Source: Burkholderia pseudomultivorans (GTDB lineage: Bacteria > Pseudomonadota > Gammaproteobacteria > Burkholderiales > Burkholderiaceae). From it: DNA of 64,000 nt. Numbering within the stretch: position 1 is the first letter of the stretch; each line of letters begins with the position of its first letter. Below are positions 9,106 to 17,871 of the stretch, piece by piece. The stretch spans positions 32,838 to 96,837 of the forward strand of contig NZ_CABVPP010000021.1 of assembly GCF_902499075.1 (NCBI RefSeq), read 5' to 3'. Under the pieces are notes generated by a model, which ran no database searches, was not told where the DNA came from, and saw only the letters and a list, made by a program, of their open reading frames with translations. A program made the position numbers and the translations under genes.

Positions 9106-10956
9106 ATGAAACCAGACAGAAGCAGTACCGGGAACAGTCCGGGCCGTCGAGCCCGGTTGGCCGGGCTAGGCGCATTGACGATCGTGACCGTGGTTCTCGC
9201 GGCGTGCGGCGGCGACGATTCATCGTCGGTCGGCGCGTCGAGTCTCGCGCAGGCCACGGCCAGCCAGCAGGCCAGCGCGCAGCAATCGGCCAGCAGCCAG
9301 ACACCGGCGGGCAACCAGCCGTACGTCGATCCGGTCGCCTACTCGATGAACGCGACCGACGGCCTCGCCGCGACGCAGGTCGCCGAGAAGGCGGCCGTCA
9401 TGCATTACCAGTGGAAATCCGGCGGCACGACGATCAACTACACGACGACCACCGGCCACTTGACCGCAGCCGATGCGAACGGCAATCCGGAAGCATCGAT
9501 GTCGTATGTCGCGTACACCGCGCCGAGCACGAACGGCAAGCCGCGCCCGGTGACGTTCGTCTATAACGGCGGGCCGGGCTCGTCGTCGATCTGGCTGCGG
9601 CTCGGCTCGTTCGCGCCGACGCGCGTCGCCACGCCCGATCCGCTGTTCGGCACCAACTGGCCGAACTATCCGCTCGTCGACAACCAGGAAAGCCTGATCG
9701 ACACGACGGACCTCGTGTTCATCGACCCGCCGGGAACCGGGCTGTCGGAAGCCGTGCTGCCGAACACCAACCAGAAGTTCTGGGGCTCCGATGCGGACGT
9801 CAACATCATGCGCGACTTCGTCGAGCGCTATCTGACGGTCAACAATCGCAGCAACTCGCCGATTTATCTGTACGGCGAATCGTACGGCACGCCGCGCACC
9901 GACATGCTGGCGCTGGCGCTCGAATCGGCGGGCGTGCACCTGACGGGGATCGTGCTGCAATCGTCGATCCTGAACTACTTCGCGGACGCGACGGAAGCGG
10001 TGGCGATCACGCAGTCGACGGAGGGGCTGCTGCTCGATACGGACACCGTGGCCGGCTACCTGCCCGGTTATGCGGCGGTGGCGGCGTACTTCAACCAGGT
10101 GTCGCCGGCGCCGGTCAATCAGGCGGTTTATGCATTGCAGACCGAACTGTTTACGACGCTCATCTACAACCAGTTGCAGAAATACTCGCAGTCGTGGGTG
10201 CTGAGCCAGCTCGGCATACCGGATGCGCTCGGCACACCGGTGTTCCCGAGCAATGCGACGCTCAGGCTTTGGTCGATCCCGTCGAGCCTGACGCTGCAGG
10301 CGCTGCAAGGCTATTTCAATGCGAATCCGTTCGGCACGAGCCTGCTGCCGGGAACGACGATCGGCCGGTACGACGGGCGCGTATCGCTGCCGAACTCGGA
10401 CCCGCGTCTGCAGACGGACGGCGATCCGTCGGACATCCTGATCTCGCAGCCGTTCACGAACGCGCTCGCGACGCAGTTGCCCGACTATCTCGGCTATACC
10501 GCGCCGAATGCGACCTACGTGCCGTTGAACGACAACATCATCGAGGTGTGGGACTTCTCGCACGACGGTCAGCCGATGCCGGACACGATCCCCGATCTGC
10601 TTGGCGCGCTGCAGCTCAATCCGAAGCTCCAGGTGCTTGCGGAAAACGGCTTCCACGATCTGGCGACGCCGTTCTTCAACACCGAGAAGCAGCTCGCGCG
10701 ACTGCAGACGGTGAAGGGCCTGAACCCGAAGCTGCAGGTGAATTTCTTCCAGGGCGGGCATATGATTTATCTGGACGACGTGGCGCGTCCGCAGATGAAG
10801 CGGGATCTCGCGTACTACTACCAGGGCAGGCGGATTCCGACCGCGCTGACGCTGCGGACCTTGCCTCCGCCGTGGCCGGATGAAAACCCGGCCGGCACGC
10901 CGACGGGGAGCATTCCCGGCGCGACGGCGGCGACCACCGTGGCGGCGGCGCCGTGA
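9106..10956 (+). CDS. S10 serine carboxypeptidase-like lipoprotein
   Basis: 616 residues from an ATG preceded by AAGGACAG. The N-terminus has basic residues, a hydrophobic stretch and the lipobox LAAC followed by GGDDSSS, so it is exported and lipidated; a Ser/Gln-rich linker follows. The catalytic core shows S10 hallmarks: YNGGPGSSS oxyanion/substrate motif, LYGESYGT with the nucleophilic Ser, NGFHDLATPF with the catalytic Asp and GGHMIY with the catalytic His. It should release C-terminal residues from peptides at the cell surface or periplasm, most actively at acid pH by family analogy. The C-terminal tail is Ala/Thr-rich. Confidence 0.9.
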   Translation: MKPDRSSTGNSPGRRARLAGLGALTIVTVVLAACGGDDSSSVGASSLAQATASQQASAQQSASSQTPAGNQPYVDPVAYSMNATDGLAATQVAEKAAVMHYQWKSGGTTINYTTTTGHLTAADANGNPEASMSYVAYTAPSTNGKPRPVTFVYNGGPGSSSIWLRLGSFAPTRVATPDPLFGTNWPNYPLVDNQESLIDTTDLVFIDPPGTGLSEAVLPNTNQKFWGSDADVNIMRDFVERYLTVNNRSNSPIYLYGESYGTPRTDMLALALESAGVHLTGIVLQSSILNYFADATEAVAITQSTEGLLLDTDTVAGYLPGYAAVAAYFNQVSPAPVNQAVYALQTELFTTLIYNQLQKYSQSWVLSQLGIPDALGTPVFPSNATLRLWSIPSSLTLQALQGYFNANPFGTSLLPGTTIGRYDGRVSLPNSDPRLQTDGDPSDILISQPFTNALATQLPDYLGYTAPNATYVPLNDNIIEVWDFSHDGQPMPDTIPDLLGALQLNPKLQVLAENGFHDLATPFFNTEKQLARLQTVKGLNPKLQVNFFQGGHMIYLDDVARPQMKRDLAYYYQGRRIPTALTLRTLPPPWPDENPAGTPTGSIPGATAATTVAAAP

Positions 10957-10999
10957 ACGGCGGACGCCTGATGTCAGGAACCCTCAATTCATCCATTGA

Positions 11000-11428
11000 A
11001 TGCGAGCGATCATGTCCCTAATCCATTTGATGCGACGTATATCTCCGCTGCTCGTCCTCGGTGCCGTGATGGGCAGCGCCTACGCATTGCCGCCGCAGGC
11101 GGTCGCGCCGGTAAAGCTGCCGCACGGCGGGCGAGGTGTCGACGGCCCGTTCTTTCCCGCGAACCGCGTGGCGCCAGTGCTGCCGTCGACCGGCGCGACG
11201 CTGCAGCAGCAGGCGCAGCAGCGTGTCGACGCGAGGCTGGGCGCCAACACGGTGCTGAGCAACGGCGCGGCGGTGACCAAGGCGCAGGCGCAAAGCAGCG
11301 GTCTCGGTTATGTCGCGAAGCACTTCGACGAGATCGATACGAAGCACACGGGCCGCGTGACGATGAGCGACGTGCGGCAGTTCATTCAGCAGCGGCAGTT
11401 GCAGGAGCAGCAACAGCAGCAGGAATAG
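11000..11428 (+). CDS. Secreted EF-hand domain protein
   Basis: 142 residues, or 138/132 if ATG 11012 or 11030 is used; none has a strong ribosome site. The segment MRRISPLLVLGAVMGSAYA is a signal peptide. The mature protein is Gln-rich and carries one EF-hand-like loop, FDEIDTKHTGRVTMSDVRQFI (positions D, K, T, G, D), suggesting calcium binding. The tail is poly-Gln (QEQQQQQE). It starts 44 bp after the S10 peptidase gene on the same strand and may be co-transcribed. Small secreted EF-hand proteins are common in Burkholderia; function unknown. Confidence 0.72.
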   Translation: MRAIMSLIHLMRRISPLLVLGAVMGSAYALPPQAVAPVKLPHGGRGVDGPFFPANRVAPVLPSTGATLQQQAQQRVDARLGANTVLSNGAAVTKAQAQSSGLGYVAKHFDEIDTKHTGRVTMSDVRQFIQQRQLQEQQQQQE

Positions 11429-11554
11429 CGATGCAGTGACGTAGTCGACAGATCGGCGGCCGGCGTGCGAATGCGCGCCGGTCGCCGATTGTTCGTTCCG
11501 CCCAAGCGAAGCGGGCATTTTGCGCAGCGAGTCGCGCTAGCCGTGTCGATGCCT

Positions 11555-12532
11555 TCAACGAACGCCGCACTTCGCGCCGAAGCGCGCACGATAGTCGCGC
11601 GGCGACACGCCGACCCGCTTCGCGAACGCGCGCTGCAACGCATCCACACTGCCGAAACCGGAACGTTCCGCGACGCGCTCCAGCGGCCAGTCGGCGCGCT
11701 CCAGCAGCGCTTTCGCGCGCTCGATCCGCGCAGCCAGCACGAATTGCGCGGGCGCTTGTCCGGTCTCGTCGCGGAAGCGGCGCGCAAACGTTCGTTCGCT
11801 CATGTGCATGCGCGCGGCCAGCGCGGCGATGCCGAGATCGCCGGTCGGATCGTCGGCGATCCCGGTGAGCAGCGCGCGCATGCGTGGCGTCGCATGGGCG
11901 TGGATGTCGAGGCCGACGCTGAACTACGCCTGCCCGCCCGGGCGGTGCACGAACAGCACGGGTTCGCGCGCGACGGCGAGTGCGGTCGGCGCGCCGCAGC
12001 CCGCTTCGACGAGCGCGATGCAGAGATCGATGCCGGCGGTCACGCCGGCCGACGTATGGAACGGCGGATCGCTGACATAGATCGCATCCGGCTCGATGCG
12101 CGCGTCGGGGCACAGCGCTTGCAGCGTCGAACACTGGTTCCAGTGCGTGGTCGCGCGCTTGCCGTTCAGCCATCCGCCCGCAGCGAGCACGAACGCGCCC
12201 GTGCAGATGCTTGCGATTCGCCGCGTGTCGGCGATGCGTGCATGCAGCCACGGCAGCACGCTGTCGTCCGACGCGGCTTGCCGCAGCGCCGCTTCGCTGC
12301 CGCCGGCGATGACGATCGTGTCGATGCGCTCGGGCAGCGCCGCGAGTGCGGTCGGGCCCGCGAGGCGCAGGCCGGTATGCGTGACGATGTCGCCGCCGTG
12401 CGGCGACGCGAGCGTGAGCCGATAGGGCGCGGCATGCTCCGGCAGATGGCGGTTCGCGACCGCGAACACTTCCATCGGACCGGTGATGTCGAGCGACTGC
12501 ACACCGTCGAAGCCGACGACTACGGAACCTAC
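11555..12532 (-). pseudogene. GlxA-type AraC regulator, broken
   Basis: A DJ-1/PfpI-like effector domain (FDGVQSLDITGPMEVF, then SICTGAFVLAAGGWLNGKRATTHW) is followed in the same frame by an AraC HTH domain (AARMHMSERTFARRFRDETG, then RSGFGSVDALQRAFAKRVG). Between them lies an in-frame TAG at 11924-11926. Family members usually read GGQ-A-Q-F there, so the stop fits a single CAG-to-TAG change. The 5' end also lacks a start codon: frame homology stops near 12530, where a LysR remnant on the other strand begins. Two lesions argue for a real pseudogene, although the amber alone could be a sequencing error. Confidence 0.85.
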
Positions 12533-12544
12533 CGGGCCGTTGTG

Positions 12545-12886
12545 CGTCCGATCCTGAACGCGCAGCCGCCGCTGACGGTCAAGGGCGCGGCGCTCGCGGG
12601 CCTCGGCATCGCGCGGTTGCCGCGCGCGCTGATCTCGGCGGAACTGGAAAGCGGTGCGCTGCAGCCGCTGCTCGCGCATGTCGCGTTGCGCGATGGTGCG
12701 CGCACCGTGTGGGCACTGTATGCGAAGCAGTCCAGACAGACCTTCGCCGTGCAGAATTTCGTCGAGTTCGTCGTCGCGCATTACCGCCGCAACGACCCTG
12801 CATGCAACGTCAATGTGACGGCCGGCGTGGACGCGGCGCAACACGAGCCGGTCAATTCTGAATTGATCCCGACCGAAAATATGTAG
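12545..12886 (+). pseudogene. LysR regulator, 3' remnant
   Basis: The frame ending at the TAG at 12884-12886 reads as the last third of a LysR effector domain: LTVKGAALAGLGIARLPRAL, then SGALQPLLAHV, then VWALYAKQSRQTFAVQNFVEF. The HTH domain and the first half of the effector domain are absent. The remnant abuts the 5' truncation of the opposite-strand GlxA-type gene, as expected if one deletion removed the shared promoter region and both 5' ends. The exact junction, somewhere in 12530-12560, cannot be fixed by eye. Confidence 0.75.
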
Positions 12887-13034
12887 CGCCTACAGTGTGT
12901 GCGGCCGTCACGCCCTCTTCGACATCGAATCAGTTCGTCGCGCGGGTGGCGGTGCGTCATCAGTTTTGAATGGGTAGGGCTGGCGGCCGCGTCGGTGTCG
13001 CACGGTGCGCGGTCATGCCATCATCGCCCCGCGC

Positions 13035-14864
13035 CTATTCCACCGTCACCGACTTCGCCAGATTCCTCGGCTTGTCGATATCCGTCCCCCTCGCCAGCGC
13101 CGCGTGATAAGCCAGCAACTGCATCGGCACCGTATGCAGGATCGGCGAAAGCGGCCCGTAGTATTCATTGAGCCGGATCACGTCGATCCCGTTCCCCGGC
13201 GACAGTCCGCAATCGACATCCGCGAACACGAACAGCTTCCCGTTGCGCGCGCTGACCTCATGCATGTTCGATCGCAGCTTCTCGAGCAGCATGTCGTTGG
13301 GCGCGACCGCAATCACCGGCATCTCGTTGCTGACCAGCGCCAGCGGCCCGTGCTTCAGTTCGCCGGCCGGATAAGCCTCCGCATGGATATACGAAATCTC
13401 CTTCATCTTCAGCGCCCCTTCCAGCGCGATCGGATAATGCATCCCGCGCCCGAGAAACAGCATGTTGTCGCGCCGTGCGAGCAATTCCGACCACGCGATG
13501 ATCTGCGGTTCCAGCGCGAGCACCTTCGACATCGCATCGGGCAGATGCCGCAGCGCGCGCAGATGTTCCTTCTCGTCGTCGTCGCTCAATCGCCCGCGCA
13601 CCTGTGCCAGTGAAAGCGTCAGCAGGAACAGCGCGACGAGCTGCGTCGTAAACGCCTTGGTCGACGCCACGCCGATCTCGATGCCCGCGCGCGTCACGAA
13701 CTGCAACGCGCATTCGCGCATCAGCGCGCTCGTCGCCACGTTGCAGATCGCAAGCGTATGCGCCATCCCGTTCTGCTTCGCGACATGCACCGCGCCGAGC
13801 ACGTCGGCCGTCTCGCCGCTCTGCGACACCGCGACGACGAGCGTGCGCGGATTCGGCACGCTGTCGCGATAGCGGAACTCGCTCGCAATCTCGACGCTCG
13901 CCGGCAGTTTCGCGATGCTCTCGATCCAGTACTTCGCGGTGAGCGCCGCGTGATAACTGCCGCCGCACGCGAGCAGCAACACCGAATCGACGTCGTTGAA
14001 CACGCGCCATGCCCGATCGCCGAACAGCTCCGGCATGATCGACGTGACGTCGAGCAGCGTATCGGCGACGGCCTGCGGCTGCTCGAAGATCTCCTTCTGC
14101 ATGTAGTAGCGATACGAACCGAGATCGGCCGCACCGCTGTGCGCGGCGACGCGCTGCACCGCACGCTCGACGCGCTGGCCCGCGGCATCGACGATCCAGT
14201 AGCGATGAAGCTGGATATCGGCGACGTCGCCGTTCTCCAGGTAGGCGATGCGGTCGGTGATGCCGGACAGCGCGATCGCGTCCGACGCGAGGAAATTCTC
14301 GCCTTCGCCCACGCCGACCACGAGCGGCATCCCGTCGCGCGCGCCGACGATCCGGTGCGGTTCGTCGCGGCACATCACCGCGATCGCATAGCTGCCGCAC
14401 AGCCGCGCGACGGCGCGCCGGACCGCGTCGAACAGGTCGCCGTCGTACAGATGATCGATCAGGTGCGCGATCGCCTCGCTGTCGGTCTGGCTCGCGAACA
14501 CGTAGCCGTGCGCTTCGAGTTCGGCGCGCAATTGATCGCAGTTCTCGATGATCCCGTTGTGCGACAGCGCGATGCGCGCATCGTCGTCGCTCGGCGAGAA
14601 GTGCGGATGCGCATTGAGCGTGACGGGCGCGCCGTGCGTGGCCCAGCGCGTATGCGCGATGCCGGTGTAGCCGGACAGCGCCTGCGCGGCGATCTCGCGC
14701 TGCAGGTTGGCGACGCGCTCGACGCTGCGCGCGCGGGCCAGCGCGCGGTCGCGGTAGACCACGACGCCGCACGAGTCGTAACCGCGGTATTCGAGCCGCT
14801 TCAGCCCGTCGACGAGGTTCGGCAGGATGTCCCGCTGGGCAACCGCCCCGACAATTCCACACAT
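13035..14864 (-). CDS. glmS: Glucosamine-6-phosphate synthase (isomerizing)
   Basis: 609 residues, full length. After Met removal the N-terminal nucleophile Cys of the class II glutamine amidotransferase domain is exposed (CGIVGAVAQ). [19 protein letters not shown] and SHNGIIEN are conserved glutaminase motifs (1-240). Two SIS domains follow ([22 protein letters not shown]), and the C-terminus AKSVTVE matches the conserved tail. It makes glucosamine-6-phosphate from fructose-6-phosphate and glutamine for peptidoglycan and LPS. Burkholderia often carry two glmS copies; the adjacent divergent Lrp gene and its operator suggest this may be the regulated paralogue. Confidence 0.95.
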   Translation of the reverse strand: MCGIVGAVAQRDILPNLVDGLKRLEYRGYDSCGVVVYRDRALARARSVERVANLQREIAAQALSGYTGIAHTRWATHGAPVTLNAHPHFSPSDDDARIALSHNGIIENCDQLRAELEAHGYVFASQTDSEAIAHLIDHLYDGDLFDAVRRAVARLCGSYAIAVMCRDEPHRIVGARDGMPLVVGVGEGENFLASDAIALSGITDRIAYLENGDVADIQLHRYWIVDAAGQRVERAVQRVAAHSGAADLGSYRYYMQKEIFEQPQAVADTLLDVTSIMPELFGDRAWRVFNDVDSVLLLACGGSYHAALTAKYWIESIAKLPASVEIASEFRYRDSVPNPRTLVVAVSQSGETADVLGAVHVAKQNGMAHTLAICNVATSALMRECALQFVTRAGIEIGVASTKAFTTQLVALFLLTLSLAQVRGRLSDDDEKEHLRALRHLPDAMSKVLALEPQIIAWSELLARRDNMLFLGRGMHYPIALEGALKMKEISYIHAEAYPAGELKHGPLALVSNEMPVIAVAPNDMLLEKLRSNMHEVSARNGKLFVFADVDCGLSPGNGIDVIRLNEYYGPLSPILHTVPMQLLAYHAALARGTDIDKPRNLAKSVTVE

Positions 14865-14925
14865 ATCGCGCTCCGTAAATGTCCTGTCTGAATCGGTGAC
14901 GGCGATGGTAGGGGCGACGGAATGG

Positions 14926-14995
14926 AATTTAATTTCAAAATATCGATTCTAATGAAATAACCCGATGATCAGATATGATATTGAAATTAAATTTC
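14926..14995. promoter_or_regulatory. Lrp-type operator between glmS and lrp-like gene
   Basis: AATTTAATTTCA (14926-14937) and its exact inverse TGAAATTAAATT (14982-14993) flank the divergent promoter region. The right arm itself lies in a 13-bp palindrome GAAATTAAATTTC (14983-14995). AT-rich, 15-bp-like dyads in tandem fit Lrp/AsnC binding, and the position fits control of both neighbours plus autoregulation. Confidence 0.65.
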
Positions 14996-15021
14996 ACATC
15001 ACTGATCCAAAGGAGCCGCCG

Positions 15022-15510
15022 ATGGCCGGTATCACCCTCGACGATCTTGACGTGCGCATTCTTACGATCCTGCAGGACGACGCGTCGGTGTCGAACCTGG
15101 AACTCGCCGAACGCGCGCTGTCGTCGCCGCCAACCTGCATGCGCCGCGTGCGCCGGCTGACGGAAGCAGGCGTGATCCGCCGCCAGGTCGCGATGCTCGA
15201 CCAGGTCGCGATCGGCACGGCCGTCACGGCGCTGATCGAGATCAGCCTTGACCGGCAGACGGCCGAAGACTACGACGCGTTCGAAGCCTATGTCTGCGCG
15301 GAGCCGTCGGTTACGCAGTGCTACCGCGTGTCGCCAGGGCCCGATTTCGTCGTGGTGGCCGATCTGGCCGACGTCGCCGAATACGACGAATTCGCGCGGC
15401 GGCTGTTCACCGGAGCATCGAACGTGCGCAACGTGCGGACGTTTTTCTCGACCCGCCGCGCCAAATTCGAGACCAACGCGCGGGTTGCGCATGCGATGCG
15501 CAAGCGGTAA
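15022..15510 (+). CDS. Lrp/AsnC-family regulator
   Basis: 162 residues. AAAGGAG 7 nt before ATG 15022 sets the start; the ATG at 14965 has none. The N-terminal AsnC HTH (LDDLDVRILTILQDDASVSNLELAERALSS region, with PTCMRRVRRL as recognition helix) is followed by an RAM/ligand domain (about 65-150) ending in VRNVRTFFSTRRAKFETN. It binds DNA as an octamer and senses an amino acid by family analogy. Divergent from glmS with a strong inverted repeat between, so glmS and its own gene are the likely targets. Confidence 0.92.
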   Translation: MAGITLDDLDVRILTILQDDASVSNLELAERALSSPPTCMRRVRRLTEAGVIRRQVAMLDQVAIGTAVTALIEISLDRQTAEDYDAFEAYVCAEPSVTQCYRVSPGPDFVVVADLADVAEYDEFARRLFTGASNVRNVRTFFSTRRAKFETNARVAHAMRKR

Positions 15511-15579
15511 TGACGTCCGTCGTCGGCCAATCGGGCCGAGCGGATGGGGCGGTCGTCGCGACACCGGAACGACGGCGCG

Positions 15580-16620
15580 TTACGGAATCCGTTGGATGAA
15601 GGACGGGAGATCCGGCTCGGGCAGTACCGCGAGCACTTTCAACCGCCGCAGCGTCCGTGTCTGAGCGGCTTGCAGATGGGCATGGAGCGCCGCGACCGCG
15701 CGCTCGACATCGCCGGCGGCCAGATGGCGCAGCACCGCCCGATGCTCGTCCAGCGTGCCGGACTCCGGGTGCAGGTTGAACGCGTGGTAGAACGCATGGT
15801 TGACTGTCAGCGGCATGTGCGCATGGCGGATCGTGTCGAGGAGCTTGCGGTTCGGCGCATGCGCGAGGCAATCGACATGCAGCGTCGTTTCGAGCTGCTG
15901 AAGCGCGTCGGCGTCGACTGATTCGGGATGGGCGATGGCTCGTTCGATCGCCGAGATCGCATCGGTCAGCATCCCGTGCTGCAGGAATGGCTGGCTCGAC
16001 CGGAGTGCGGCCGGCTCGAGGAGCATGCGTAATTCATAGTCCTGGGCAACTGCACGCGCGGTAAGCGGGCCGCACAGCCAGTGCGAATAGGCGGATTTCT
16101 CGACGAGCCCGCGATCGCGCAGCCGGGTCAGCGCTTCGCGCACGACGCCGCGGCTGACCTGGAACGTCTCGGCCGCCGCGCTTTCGTCGATCCGGAAGTG
16201 GCCGAATACGATCGCGACCGACACCGCTTCGTCGAGCGCGTGATAGACCCGCTCGCCGGTTGCCGGCAGGTCGAGCGGCGCGGGTGGTGCGTCGAAGCCG
16301 AGCGCGGATTCGGAGAGCGGCGCGCGCAGCGGCTCGGGTGCCGCGCCATCCGGGCTGGCGACGAGGTAGCCGCGGCCTTCGAACGTGCACAGCAGGCCGT
16401 TCGCATGCAGCAGCTCGAATGCCTTGCGTACCGGCACCCGGCTCGTGCCGAACAGCCCGGCGACCGGCCCTTCGAGCAGGACGAGGCCAGGCGCGATGCG
16501 GCCCGCGCGGATCGCACGGGCCAGATGATCGTGAATCAGTCGGTAGCGGTGGCGGCTGTCCGCCTCGGGAAGGTCGGCTCGCGCGGCGGCCCGGGCGGGG
16601 GAAGGTGCGCGTCTAGTCAT
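15580..16620 (-). CDS. GntR/FCD regulator with two wHTH domains
   Basis: 346 residues, about 100 more than a usual FadR/FCD-type GntR. Two winged-helix segments are visible: residues about 25-90 (YRLIHDHLARAIRAGRIAPG, then SRVPVRKAFELLHANGLL) and about 125-185 (ESAAAETFQVSRGVVREALT, then RLRDRGLVEK). The FCD ligand domain (about 190-330) retains metal-site-like His residues (VDCLAH, TVNHAFYHAF, DEHRAVLRHLAAG). It is the last gene of the catabolic operon, 18 bp after the binding-protein gene, and probably regulates it from the amidase/MFS divergent promoter. The doubled DNA-binding region is unusual. Confidence 0.88.
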   Translation of the reverse strand: MTRRAPSPARAAARADLPEADSRHRYRLIHDHLARAIRAGRIAPGLVLLEGPVAGLFGTSRVPVRKAFELLHANGLLCTFEGRGYLVASPDGAAPEPLRAPLSESALGFDAPPAPLDLPATGERVYHALDEAVSVAIVFGHFRIDESAAAETFQVSRGVVREALTRLRDRGLVEKSAYSHWLCGPLTARAVAQDYELRMLLEPAALRSSQPFLQHGMLTDAISAIERAIAHPESVDADALQQLETTLHVDCLAHAPNRKLLDTIRHAHMPLTVNHAFYHAFNLHPESGTLDEHRAVLRHLAAGDVERAVAALHAHLQAAQTRTLRRLKVLAVLPEPDLPSFIQRIP

Positions 16621-16638
16621 CGCATGAAACGCCGTTCG

Positions 16639-17871
16639 TCAGGTCCTCAGGAACTCGCTCCATCGACGTACCAGGTAGTTGTGCTCGTCCATTACGGAAT
16701 CCCAGACCGCAATGCGACTCATGCGCGCGGCGTAGTCGCCGCCGTCGCGCAACTGCCCGGCGATGTTCCGATGCTGGCCGGTCGGCCCGGGAAGATCGCT
16801 GGCGGCAGGCTCGCCATTATACCAATAGGCCCATTCGGGCTCGTCCATGCAGCGCCGCGCCCGCTCCGGGTTGGCGATGTAGAAGCCTTGTCGCGCCATC
16901 GTCGCGCCGGCCCATCCTTCGAGCCACCAGTTCAGGTATTCGTAGGCGGCGTCGCGCACGCGGCCATCGGCCCGGCGCGACAGCGCGAGCCCGCCGAACC
17001 ACGCACGATAGCCCTCGCGCGGGCTCGCGAGCCTGAACTGCAGGCCGGCCCGTTCGAGCTCGAGCGTCGCCGGCGACCAGATGCTCTGGATCGCGACGCG
17101 CTTGTCGAGCATCAATTGCGCGGCCTCGGCGAAGGTTGACCAGAACCCCGCGAAATGGCCGCGCCGCTGGTAGTCGATCAGGATGTCGATCAGGCGATCG
17201 ATTTCCTCGAGCGACAGATTGCCGATATCGGCGAACCGCATCAGGCCGCTCGCCTCGACCGCGAGTGCCGCGTCGATGGCGCCGATCGCCGGGTCCGCCT
17301 GCAGCGCGACGCGGCCCGCGAGTTCGGGCGCGAGCAGCCAGGCCCAGCTCTCGCCCTGCTCGATGAGTCGATCGGGCAGCGCATCGGCGAGATAGGCGAA
17401 GCTGTCGGCGTTGTGCGTGAGCGGCAGCATGCTGATGCGGTTCGACACGGTGCGGCCGAGCGAGTGGTCCGGCTGCACGTACAGGCGATCCGCCGGCACG
17501 CTGCCGGCGCTCGCGCCGGGATGGCCGGCCAGCCGGCCGATGCGGGGCAGCGCGTTGATTTCGTCCCAGCGGCGAATGCGGTCGACATCGATCGACTGCA
17601 GCGCATGCGCAGGCCACAGGCAGTCGAGACTGTGAAACCACTGGTCGTAGACGTCGTAACGTTCTGGATGCATCACACCTTCGCGCTGCACGGTCGGACC
17701 GTCGTGCACGAGAAAGCGCAGCTTGATGCCGAGATCCTGTTCGGCCTGCCGGCGCAGGTGCTCCTGCAGCGTGACCGATGTGCCGAGCACGCGCAGTTCG
17801 ACCCGGCTGCCGACGATCGCCGGCGCGCGCGTCGCGGCGTCGGGACCTGAGTGGCGGTTCGCGGTGTTCAA
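16639..17871 (-). CDS. Solute-binding-like protein without signal peptide
   Basis: 410 residues from a TTG start preceded by GAGGA; TTGA at 17868-17871 overlaps the cobW stop, so translation is probably coupled. The body resembles family 1/PotD-type extracellular solute-binding proteins: VELRVLGTSVTLQEHLRRQAEQ at the start, YDVYDQWFHSLD, and YEYLNWWLEGWAG near the C-terminus. The N-terminus (NTANRHSGPDAATRAP) has no hydrophobic stretch, and no ABC permease or ATPase is nearby. Either the protein works in the cytoplasm or export relies on something I cannot see. Within this operon a cytoplasmic ligand-binding role is my inference. Confidence 0.7.
   Translation of the reverse strand: MNTANRHSGPDAATRAPAIVGSRVELRVLGTSVTLQEHLRRQAEQDLGIKLRFLVHDGPTVQREGVMHPERYDVYDQWFHSLDCLWPAHALQSIDVDRIRRWDEINALPRIGRLAGHPGASAGSVPADRLYVQPDHSLGRTVSNRISMLPLTHNADSFAYLADALPDRLIEQGESWAWLLAPELAGRVALQADPAIGAIDAALAVEASGLMRFADIGNLSLEEIDRLIDILIDYQRRGHFAGFWSTFAEAAQLMLDKRVAIQSIWSPATLELERAGLQFRLASPREGYRAWFGGLALSRRADGRVRDAAYEYLNWWLEGWAGATMARQGFYIANPERARRCMDEPEWAYWYNGEPAASDLPGPTGQHRNIAGQLRDGGDYAARMSRIAVWDSVMDEHNYLVRRWSEFLRT

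Noticed and set aside
11465-12886. 473-codon plus-strand frame as one protein
   Set aside because: Only the last third resembles a protein (LysR C-terminus). The first two thirds are antisense to the GlxA-type remnant.
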